A stretch of 64,000 nucleotides of DNA from Thiomicrorhabdus sp965602805. GTDB taxonomy: Bacteria; Pseudomonadota; Gammaproteobacteria; Thiomicrospirales; Thiomicrospiraceae. Shown piece after piece: positions 53,779-61,154 of this stretch; position 1 is the first letter of the stretch, and the number at the start of each line of letters is the position of its first letter. Below the pieces are notes generated by a model. That model worked only from the letters and a program-made list of their open reading frames with translations. It did not search any database and was not told the origin of the DNA. Position numbers and translations under genes: made by a program. The stretch covers positions 434,001-498,000 of the forward strand of contig CBFCZK010000001.1 in the NCBI GenBank assembly GCA_965602805.1, given 5' to 3'.

Positions 53779-53944
53779 GTGACAATCTGCGAGGTAATTT
53801 ATGTGACACTAAACCGATAGGTCATGTGACAATACGGGTAACAACAAAGTGACATATGCAGCTAAGCTAATGTGATAAACGCCCTTAGATGGAGTGACAT
53901 AAAAGTGACAAGCCAACATTCTGGAATGGTAATGCATTGTGACA
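53779..53944 (+). repeat. helically phased array of GTGACA direct repeats
   Basis: GTGACA occurs on the plus strand at 53779, 53803, 53826, 53849, 53894, 53905 and 53939, and the one-base variant GTGATA at 53872. Spacings are 24, 23, 23, 23, 22, 11 and 34 bases, close to multiples of one helical turn, so all sites would face the same side of the helix. The spacers are unrelated. It looks like plasmid iterons, integrase arm sites or transposase-binding sites of a Tn7-like end. Confidence 0.8.
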
Positions 53945-54047
53945 AAATAGTAAAGAGTGCTACCACGCTGGATACTAGTGGAACTTGACGTGGATACACT
54001 GCTTAGTACCTCGATGATAAATTATAAGCATCCAAAGGAGTAGATAG

Positions 54048-54215
54048 ATGAGCCTTCGAAAATAGGACCTAAAACCTAAAGTAGACGTTATTTAAACCAT
54101 AATAGCGTGTGGGCGTTCCGCGACTCAAGTAGCCCAAGATTATGACCTTACAAAACAGAGCGCTTACATCTTGAGCAGGGTTTATAAAAAATATGCATTA
54201 TTTAGCTGCTATTAA
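54048..54215 (+). pseudogene. decayed KorA/TrfB-like repressor gene
   Basis: AAAGGAG stands before an ATG at 54048 in a frame that runs to the TAA at 54213. It is broken by in-frame stops at 54063 (TAG) and 54093 (TAA). The intact part reads CGRSATQVAQDYDLTKQSAY and ILSRVYKKY, which resembles the helix-turn-helix of KorA/TrfB plasmid repressors. The good ribosome site and preserved reading frame suggest recent inactivation by point mutation. Similarity was judged by eye from a short segment. Confidence 0.5.
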
Positions 54216-54451
54216 CAAACACTTGAGCAAGAGATGCCGTCAGAAGAGAACCTCAGGTAGATTTGTTTGAAGTATCTGAAAGTATTGGCATGATAGAGTT
54301 CATCAAAGAGTTATTGATGCAATGCCTGGTTTTTTGAAAGATTAATAATCAATAATTCTTCATTGATACTATATTGGCACCAACTCACAAAAATTGCCGT
54401 AAATAACTTAAAATAGCCGAAAACAATCATAAATAAGACAAAATTAAACCA
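54216..54451. other. AT-rich remainder of the island before dusA
   Basis: Short open stretches are present but none with a ribosome site or recognisable sequence. It includes the leader of dusA, in which no clear promoter was assigned. Confidence 0.4.
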
Positions 54452-55525
54452 ATGCCTAAACAACTACAAGCCTTTGATAAAACAAACAATTCCATACAAA
54501 ACAAGCACTTAAACAGCGCCAACCAATTCAGCGTTGCGCCTATGTTGGACTGGACAAACAGGCACTGCCGTTTTTTTCATCGTCAGCTTAGCCAGAATGC
54601 TTGGCTGTACTCTGAAATGGTTACGACCGGTGCCATTATTTATGGCAATAATTTGGAGCGTTTTTTAGGGCACAACGAATGTGAGGTTCCTGTTGTCTTA
54701 CAGTTGGGCGGTAGTGGTGTTAAGGATATGGCCACTTGTGCCAAGCTTGGAGAAGAGTGGGGCTATTCAGAAATTAATTTGAATATTGGCTGCCCAAGCG
54801 ATCGAGTGCAAAACAATATGATTGGTGCCTGTTTAATGGGGCATCCTGAATTGGTTGCAGAGAATGTAGCGGCAATGAAAGCCGTCGTAGATATTCCGGT
54901 TACGGTTAAGACTCGTATCGGCATTGATGACCAGGAAGATTTTGAAACACTTCATAAATTTGTCGATGGCTTGGTCAATGCAGGGGTAGACGGTGTCATT
55001 ATCCATGCAAGAAAGGCTTGGTTACAAGGACTCTCTCCCAAACAAAATCGTGATGTCCCACCTTTAAACTATGCCTGGGTGCATCAAATTAAGGCTGAAT
55101 TCCCTCAACTTTCCGTGGCGATCAATGGTGGCATTAAAACCCTCGAACAAGGCCAGATACATCTACAGAATTATGAAGGTTTACCTGCCGTAGATGGTTT
55201 AATGCTGGGACGCTCATCTTATGAGCAACCTTATTTATTAGCAGAAGTTGATCAACAGCTCTACGGTAAGAATCGTGCTGTTATTTCACGTGCACAGGTT
55301 TTGGAAAATATGAAACCCTACATTGAAAAGCATCTTTCTAATGAAGGTAAGTTAAATCATATAACTCGTCATATGCTGGGCTTGTTTCACGGTTTACCAG
55401 GTGGACGAATCTGGCGTCGTTATCTTTCTGAAAATGCTTTTAAAGCAGGTGCGGGTATCGAGGTCGTTGAACAGGCTTATCATTTAGTTGCAGAAGAAAT
55501 TCAAAGAATGGAAGATCAAAAGTGA
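54452..55525 (+). CDS. dusA: tRNA-dihydrouridine(20/20a) synthase
   Basis: Reduces uridine 20/20a in tRNA with FMN. It has SVAPMLDWTNRHCRFFHR (about 27-44), LNIGCPSDRVQNNMIGACLM with the catalytic Cys, and the DusA-specific HARKAWLQGLSPKQNRDVPPL segment (about 188-208). At 357 residues it has a normal N-terminal extension. dusA genes are known integration sites for prophages and islands whose integrases cut near the 5' end; the mobile remnants directly upstream here fit that. Its stop overlaps the xseA start by four bases. Confidence 0.95.
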   Translation: MPKQLQAFDKTNNSIQNKHLNSANQFSVAPMLDWTNRHCRFFHRQLSQNAWLYSEMVTTGAIIYGNNLERFLGHNECEVPVVLQLGGSGVKDMATCAKLGEEWGYSEINLNIGCPSDRVQNNMIGACLMGHPELVAENVAAMKAVVDIPVTVKTRIGIDDQEDFETLHKFVDGLVNAGVDGVIIHARKAWLQGLSPKQNRDVPPLNYAWVHQIKAEFPQLSVAINGGIKTLEQGQIHLQNYEGLPAVDGLMLGRSSYEQPYLLAEVDQQLYGKNRAVISRAQVLENMKPYIEKHLSNEGKLNHITRHMLGLFHGLPGGRIWRRYLSENAFKAGAGIEVVEQAYHLVAEEIQRMEDQK

Positions 55526-57189
55526 TTTTTTTAGACGTCCCGTTTAGAGAGAAAGATCAAGCTAAAGGACTCGGTGCGCGCTGGGATGGCGTGAGTAAAA
55601 AGTGGTATGTTCCGCAAGAACTCTCTGAGCAATTAGAGCCTTTCCAAAAATGGCTGCCTAATAACAGTCCACCTAATACAAGTCAGGTTTTAAATAACGA
55701 TCTTCAGCAGACTCTGACACAGACACAACATCATCTTTACACTGAAAATATGCCACACTCAGTGGTAACGCAAGATAAAAACAACCCAAAAAAAGTTGAA
55801 AAGGGCGCTCTACTTTCTACCGTGTTACGTCAAGTACAACAAGCCTTGCGCCAGAGTTTTCCTGGCGCAACTTGGGTGGTTGCCGAAATAGCAAATCTGA
55901 ACAATAGTCGTGGCCACATTTATCTAGAGTTAACTGAAAATAATGCCCAGGGGCAATCGATTGCAAGTTGTCGTGCGATGATTTGGCAAAGCCAAGCTCA
56001 AAGGCTATTACAGCGTTTTGAAACTGAAACGGGTAGTCCATTTACCATCGGTCAAAAAGTACTGCTGTTAACTGAAATCAGTTTTCACGAACAGTATGGT
56101 TTCTCGATGGTGGTACAGGATATTGATCCAAGCTATACCCTTGGCGAGCTTGAACTGAACCTGAGCAATATTCGCAAACAGTTGATTACCGATGGCATTT
56201 ATTTGCAGAACAAACAGTTTACGCTCCCTAGCGACTTTTTTAGAGTGGCCGTAATCGCGCCACCTAAAGCCGCAGGTTTGGGTGATTTTCGAGCAGACGC
56301 AGATAACCTTCATGCCGCAGGGCTTTGTGATTTTAAATATTTCTACAGTGCTTTTCAGGGTGATTCGGTTGAGCAAGAAATGCTTTCTGCGATTGAAGCC
56401 ATTCATGCACTGCACCATAGCCAACCGTTTGATGCGCTTGTGATTATTCGTGGTGGTGGCGCAAAGCTTGATCTGAATATGCTTAATGTCTACTCAATAG
56501 CAAGGCAATTATGTATGGCTCAGTTGCCGGTATTAACTGGAATAGGTCATGAACGTGACTCAACCATATTAGATGAAATCTCTAATCAGCGTTTTGATAC
56601 CCCGAGTAAAGTAATCGCTTTTATACGTCATGAAATATTCCAAAGGGCGCAGCAAGCAAAGTCAGACTGGCAAAAAATAGAACACTCTAGCCGCTTAATG
56701 GTTCAATATTTGGAACAGGATTTATCTCAACTAAATCAAGATATTACCCATAATAGCCAAGCGGCTATTTATCGCTGGAAGCAAGCTATGGAACCTCTCC
56801 AGTTTCAGATTCAACGTTTAAGTGAGAACCGCATACAGTCTGCTTTAGTGAGTATTAATGAGCTTAGACAGTCAATTGATGTTCAGCTTAAAAACAGCCT
56901 TAGAGTCGTTAAAGCTAATCTAGATTTATACCAACAAACGACCGAAAAAGAATCTAAAAGGGTGCTCCAAACAAAGCAGCAGCAGATTATGCAATGGATT
57001 GCATTGGTGTTGAGCTCTGGCCCTAAAACACAGTTAAATCGCGGTTTTAGTATCGCTAAAGATCCAAATACTGGAAAACCAGTCACCACGGCAAGCCAGG
57101 CATTGAAAGCGAAATCCATTCAATTGGAATTCGTCGATGGTAAGGTATTGGCTGAAATTGACCAGTCGAAAGGCATACTCAAAGAGTAA
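55522..57189 (+). CDS. xseA: exodeoxyribonuclease VII large subunit with N-terminal DUF5710 domain
   Basis: Residues 1-45 (MIFLDVPFREKDQAKGLGAR, then WDGVSKKWYVP) form a DUF5710 domain, usually found in plasmid primase-like and DNA-handling proteins. A linker (about 46-93) leads to a complete XseA: an OB fold (about 94-210, LSTVLRQVQQALRQSFPG), a nuclease core with VIAPPKAAGLGDF, IIRGGGAKLDL (about 308) and TGIGHERDSTILDE (about 337-350), and a C-terminal coiled coil. At 555 residues it is about 100 longer than E. coli XseA. The GTG start overlaps dusA, indicating coupling. Confidence 0.93.
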   Translation: MIFLDVPFREKDQAKGLGARWDGVSKKWYVPQELSEQLEPFQKWLPNNSPPNTSQVLNNDLQQTLTQTQHHLYTENMPHSVVTQDKNNPKKVEKGALLSTVLRQVQQALRQSFPGATWVVAEIANLNNSRGHIYLELTENNAQGQSIASCRAMIWQSQAQRLLQRFETETGSPFTIGQKVLLLTEISFHEQYGFSMVVQDIDPSYTLGELELNLSNIRKQLITDGIYLQNKQFTLPSDFFRVAVIAPPKAAGLGDFRADADNLHAAGLCDFKYFYSAFQGDSVEQEMLSAIEAIHALHHSQPFDALVIIRGGGAKLDLNMLNVYSIARQLCMAQLPVLTGIGHERDSTILDEISNQRFDTPSKVIAFIRHEIFQRAQQAKSDWQKIEHSSRLMVQYLEQDLSQLNQDITHNSQAAIYRWKQAMEPLQFQIQRLSENRIQSALVSINELRQSIDVQLKNSLRVVKANLDLYQQTTEKESKRVLQTKQQQIMQWIALVLSSGPKTQLNRGFSIAKDPNTGKPVTTASQALKAKSIQLEFVDGKVLAEIDQSKGILKE

Positions 57190-57297
57190 CTAGAGCCTTT
57201 ATGGCTTATGCGATTGCAAGCTTGAGTTACCAAACTATGCAAGCAGTCGAAAAGAACATTGAACAGATTAATATAAAACGTAGAAAAGGGCGCTTAC

Positions 57298-57525
57298 ATG
57301 AGCCAAAAATCAGAAAGTTTTAAAGAAAATTATAAAAAGTTACAGCAAATTGCCCAAAAACTGTCTGACACGTCAGAGGTTGATATTGATGAGCTGGTCC
57401 CAATGGTAGATGAAGCCACAAGGGCTTATCAGCTTTGTAAGTCGAGGATTGAAGCGGTTGAAATGGCGCTGAATAATCGACTAGATGCCGAAAAACCGAG
57501 TTCTGCGGAGAAAGCAGATGACTAA
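57298..57525 (+). CDS. xseB: exodeoxyribonuclease VII small subunit
   Basis: A 75-residue helical subunit that binds the coiled coil of XseA. It has the family pattern FKENYKKLQQIAQKLSD followed by IDELVPMVDEATRAYQLCKSRI. It lies about 110 bases after xseA, so both subunits are in one unit. Its last codons overlap the next gene by eight bases. Confidence 0.92.
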   Translation: MSQKSESFKENYKKLQQIAQKLSDTSEVDIDELVPMVDEATRAYQLCKSRIEAVEMALNNRLDAEKPSSAEKADD

Positions 57526-57871
57526 AGCGACGATTTATCATAACTCTCGATGCTCTAAAAGTAGAAGCAGTTTGTCACTGCTTGAGGAAAAGGGTGTAGA
57601 GATTGAAGAGGTTCGCTACTTAGAAACGCCACCTTCTAAAGAAACGCTGGCTGAATTGTGTCAAATGATGAATTTAAAACCAAAAGATATCATCCGAACC
57701 GGTGAAAGCTTATTCAAAGAACTTGGCTTAAATCAAAGCGATGAAAAGAGTGATGACGAATGGCTTGAGATCTTAGTCAGTAATCCTCTGTTGATTGAAC
57801 GCCCAATTATTAGGGTTGGTGATAGAGCCATTATCGGACGACCACCAGAAAATATTCTGAAAATCTGCTAG
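57518..57871 (+). CDS. arsC: ArsC-family thioredoxin-fold reductase (YfgD type)
   Basis: A 117-residue protein of the ArsC/Spx family with the active-site segment IYHNSRCSKSR (Cys12) and the C-terminal RPIIRVGDRAIIGRPPENI, matching glutaredoxin-dependent arsenate reductases. Isolated chromosomal members such as E. coli YfgD need not act in arsenic resistance, and no other ars gene is present. The ATG at 57518 with GGAG upstream is preferred over an earlier in-frame start. Confidence 0.88.
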   Translation: MTKATIYHNSRCSKSRSSLSLLEEKGVEIEEVRYLETPPSKETLAELCQMMNLKPKDIIRTGESLFKELGLNQSDEKSDDEWLEILVSNPLLIERPIIRVGDRAIIGRPPENILKIC

Positions 57872-57992
57872 AAGTGAAGGTCACAATTCAGGTTGGGTTA
57901 TAACATTCGATATGCAATCTGAGATAAAGCATTAATTGACTAGAATGCTTTCACACCAATCCAATAGAATTCTCTCTAGAGTTCTTTAAAAT

Positions 57993-58012
57993 AACGACCA
58001 GGCCTGGTCGTT
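57993..58012. repeat. ACCAGGCCTGGT palindrome, 20-bp copy after arsC
   Basis: AACGACCAGG and its exact reverse complement form a perfect 20-bp palindrome followed by TTTT on the plus strand. It is a plausible terminator of the dusA-xseA-xseB-arsC unit. Confidence 0.9.
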
Positions 58013-58155
58013 TTCTGTTTATGAGTTTCTGGATATCGCTGTCCAGCACAATTCACATCTGACTCTCAATTCTACAAAACATAACTTATACAGCGCCCGC
58101 ATTATCCATATTGAAATGTTCTTTTTTGGTGCAATCTGAAGTCAGTCTTATTTTG

Positions 58156-58179
58156 TATTTGACCAGGCCTGGTCAAATA
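58156..58179. repeat. ACCAGGCCTGGT palindrome, 24-bp copy in the gene-free stretch
   Basis: TATTTGACCAGG and its exact reverse complement form a perfect 24-bp palindrome, only 145 bases after the previous copy. Confidence 0.9.
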
Positions 58180-58781
58180 TATTCTGATCTTATAAAACAT
58201 TTTCAATGCATGTAAGACACTCCATGTTTTTTACTAAATGACGAATACACGATACGCCATACAAAAAAACATTCCATAGCGGTATAGAATTTCGTTTTTG
58301 ATCCAAATTTGAAAAGTGGGGCAATAGTTCAATATTAACGTTGTTCTATACAAGTGCCAATTTAACATAATATATATTATACGAATAGTATATGGTATTT
58401 ATTTGAAAGGGGTTTTGATTTATGCAACACACAACTTAGTGGATTATTCTTAATAATCAATGCGTTGAATCACAACCACGTACATTACTTTAAATAGAGC
58501 TTTAATGACTTTATCAATAAGGCTTGCCTGAAAAATATAAAAGAACGCTATTTTTGTAGAATTACACTCTTTTTTTAAACGGACCAAATCACAGCATAGA
58601 TTAATTTAAAACAGTGATTTTATATTAAGCACGGACTGCTTAACCACCTATTAGAAATTTGCTCCAATAATAATTATTCACTTACATGCACTTACTCTTT
58701 GCCTAGGAACTTGATTCGACCTCATCGAAATACAATAGAGCTTGAAACTTGAATGTCTGCATCCGCATGGAAATAAGGCAC
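58180..58781. other. gene-free AT-rich stretch
   Basis: No credible reading frame, tRNA or long repeat was seen in these 600 bases. A short palindromic AT block (around 58365-58395) is present. It may be decayed sequence or hold an unrecognised RNA. Confidence 0.45.
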
Positions 58782-58816
58782 AAAAAAAGGGCCGAATCAA
58801 TCGATTCGGCCCTTTT
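58782..58816 (-). terminator. strong terminator of the 58.9 kb membrane-protein gene
   Basis: A perfect 14-bp stem (AAAAGGGCCGAATC / GATTCGGCCCTTTT) with a 4-base loop. Seven A residues on the left give the T run on the minus strand. Confidence 0.92.
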
Positions 58817-58905
58817 AAGGCAGCCCTAAAAATAGTCTCAAATAGGATTAAGGGTCATTCAGAGGTAGAGTAAAGAATAAGCAGACAGAGCCCCTTCTTA
58901 TTGAT

Positions 58906-59352
58906 TTACTGGCCTGAACCACTCGTAAACAAAACAACCAACGGCACGATTGATATCAATGCTAGCAGGATGGGTACCCACGCCTTTTCCTCTTTATTTT
59001 TTACACCAATAATACCTGCAACTAACGCTACAGGAGCGGCTACCCAGGCGATTGGCGGAAATACAAAGCTAAACAAAATCGCAACTACGCCAGCAACCAT
59101 TCCTAGCGTTGATGCGTTACCAGGCTCATAAGTTCGAGTATTTCTCATATCCGTTGGTTCAGAGCTTGATGATTCCATGCGACCTAAGATTGAGTTGATG
59201 TCAGAATCCGTTAACTCCGGTTGCGCCACCTCAAGATCCGTCATTCCAAGCGTGATTTTCTTGTTTTTATACAGTGACTTAACTAATTCATCCCAGTGGG
59301 CATCATTCGGTAATTGATCAACTATTGCATGCGCATCTTCTTTAATCGACAT
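58906..59352 (-). CDS. uncharacterised membrane protein with antitoxin-like N-terminal segment
   Basis: A 148-residue protein in two parts. Residues 1-60 (QLPNDAHWDELVKSLYKNKKITLGM and on) resemble the short cytosolic proteins often annotated as addiction-module antitoxins (pattern LP...W.....LY...KI..G). Residues about 82-145 are two membrane segments separated by a short charged turn. No toxin gene is adjacent. The function is unknown; the membrane part resembles DUF4190-like proteins. Confidence 0.65.
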   Translation of the reverse strand: MSIKEDAHAIVDQLPNDAHWDELVKSLYKNKKITLGMTDLEVAQPELTDSDINSILGRMESSSSEPTDMRNTRTYEPGNASTLGMVAGVVAILFSFVFPPIAWVAAPVALVAGIIGVKNKEEKAWVPILLALISIVPLVVLFTSGSGQ

Positions 59353-59583
59353 AGAGTCCTCTCTTTTATTAAATTTTGAATAAGTTTTCTAAAATGAACT
59401 TAAATCAGTAGCTCTACTTTAAAAGCCTTGAATATAGGGCTCTTAGAGTAAATAAATACACGCTTGTAAGTGCTTTTAGATTACCTTTCTTATTTTTTTA
59501 GATTATTATATCTATAAAAATTTGTTTTACGAATCCAAATTTCCGTTTAAACAAAATTACCCTTATCAGGAGTTGTTTTTAGT

Positions 59584-61083
59584 ATGGCACTTATGCCCGG
59601 TCTACAGTTAAACATTGGTCAGCAACTTAAATTGACGCCGCAATTACAGCAGTCGATTAAGATTTTGCAGTATTCCGCTTTAGAGGTGCAACAAACCATT
59701 GAAGCGACCCTTGAAACAAACTTTATGCTTGAAGTGGATGAAGAGCTCTCTCAAGATGATGAGATTTTATCTGAGAAAGATTCCGAGACGCCTGAAGAGG
59801 TTAAGGATGTTGAACCCAGCTCTGCTGAAGAAACCCCTCTTGATATAAATGAAGCTGAAAGCATTTCTGATGAGTTGGATATCGACTGCAATTGGGATGA
59901 GGTATATTCTGACCACACCGTGACTTCAAGCTCCCAATCATCTGAAGACTATGCCGGTGCTGAAACCTACACAGCATCAGAAAGATCATTGCATGACCAT
60001 CTGCATTGGCAGTCAGACATTTACCCTTGGGACGAAGTTCAAGAACTTTTGGCTTCCTATTTAATTGATGACATTAATGATGAAGGCTATTTATCAACGG
60101 AGCTGAGTGAGTTACTTGAGGAAATAAACCTCAATGAAGAGTCTAACCACACCCTAGAAGAATTGACCTCTGTACTGCTGATTATTCAGCAATTTGAGCC
60201 TACTGGTGTTGGCGCTAGAGATGTTCAAGAGTCTCTTTTATTACAGCTAGCAAACCTACCAAACAACCCTTTTGTGGTGACGGCCGCACAGTTGATTACC
60301 GATAATTTTGATTGGCTCTCCTTTCATGATAATAAACGCATTAAAAAACTTTACGGGCTTGACGATGAACAACTCAGTCAACTGTTTAGATTAATCCAAT
60401 CTTTAAATCCACGCCCAGGTCGAGATTTTTCTTCAACACAGTCCGAAGTCATTATTCCGGACTTACGCATAAAGCGCTCTAAACAAGGTTGGTTAGTTGA
60501 GTTGAATGCCAATGCATTTCCTCGCCTAGCGGTAAATTCTACTTATATTGATTTGGCCAATACGCTGGACAACACTGAACAGTCTAAAAAAATCAAAGAG
60601 CAGTTAATTGAGGCTAAAGGCTTGATTAAAAGTATTCATAGCCGAGGTGAAACGCTTCTCCGTGTCGGACGGTTTATCGTTGAAAAACAGCATCTTTTCT
60701 TTGAAGAAGGTGAACAGGCCATGCAGCCTTTAGTCTTGCGCGAAGTGGCAGAGAATCTAGAGCTGCATGAATCGACCATTTCTAGAGCAACCAGCCAGAA
60801 ATACATGCAGACGCCACGTGGCACTTATGAATTAAAGTACTTTTTTTCAACGGGTGTCAGTCAATATGGCAGTGCCGACCAATCTGCTACGGCTATCAAA
60901 GCACACATTAAAGGCCTTATCGATCAAGAAGATGCCAAAAAGCCCTTAAGTGATAATAAACTGATGGCACTTTTAGAAGAAAAAGAGATATCCGTTGCTC
61001 GGAGAACCATTGCTAAGTACCGTGAGGCACTCAACATCCCCTCTTCCAGCGAACGTAAAAAACGCAATCAATTCAAAATGTAG
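59584..61083 (+). CDS. rpoN: RNA polymerase sigma-54 factor
   Basis: Sigma-54 of 499 residues. The N-terminal activator-interacting region starts GLQLNIGQQLKLTPQLQQSI (residues 5-24). An acidic region II runs to about 140, followed by the core-binding domain. The helix-turn-helix NLELHESTISRATSQKYMQTP and the RpoN box ARRTIAKYRE (about 472-481) are near the C-terminus. The usual neighbours lptB upstream and hpf/ptsN downstream are absent, so the gene is not in its common context. A 15-bp stem overlaps its stop codon. Confidence 0.96.
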   Translation: MALMPGLQLNIGQQLKLTPQLQQSIKILQYSALEVQQTIEATLETNFMLEVDEELSQDDEILSEKDSETPEEVKDVEPSSAEETPLDINEAESISDELDIDCNWDEVYSDHTVTSSSQSSEDYAGAETYTASERSLHDHLHWQSDIYPWDEVQELLASYLIDDINDEGYLSTELSELLEEINLNEESNHTLEELTSVLLIIQQFEPTGVGARDVQESLLLQLANLPNNPFVVTAAQLITDNFDWLSFHDNKRIKKLYGLDDEQLSQLFRLIQSLNPRPGRDFSSTQSEVIIPDLRIKRSKQGWLVELNANAFPRLAVNSTYIDLANTLDNTEQSKKIKEQLIEAKGLIKSIHSRGETLLRVGRFIVEKQHLFFEEGEQAMQPLVLREVAENLELHESTISRATSQKYMQTPRGTYELKYFFSTGVSQYGSADQSATAIKAHIKGLIDQEDAKKPLSDNKLMALLEEKEISVARRTIAKYREALNIPSSSERKKRNQFKM

Positions 61084-61097
61084 AATTGATTGCGTTT
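61060..61097. terminator. stem overlapping the rpoN stop codon
   Basis: A perfect 15-bp stem (AAACGCAATCAATTC / GAATTGATTGCGTTT) with an 8-base loop. The left arm encodes the last rpoN residues. Only three T residues follow, so it is a weak intrinsic terminator or an RNA-stabilising stem. Confidence 0.6.
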
Positions 61098-61154
61098 CCG
61101 AATACTCTTATAATGCGTCATAATTTAATAAAATTTTAGTTAAGGTTAGTGGAT

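Noticed and set aside
53779..53944. Possible CRISPR array
   Set aside because: The repeat unit is only six bases and spacing is about 23 bases; CRISPR repeats are 21 bases or longer with unique spacers of about 30 bases, and no cas gene is present.
53779..53944. End of a CRISPR-associated Tn7-like transposon
   Set aside because: Repeated GTGACA resembles TnsB sites, but there are no tns, tni or cas genes and no clear terminal TGT/ACA boundary; kept only as one alternative for the array.
57518..57871. Arsenic-resistance operon
   Set aside because: Only one ArsC-like gene is present, without arsR, arsB or acr3, and it is coupled to xseB.
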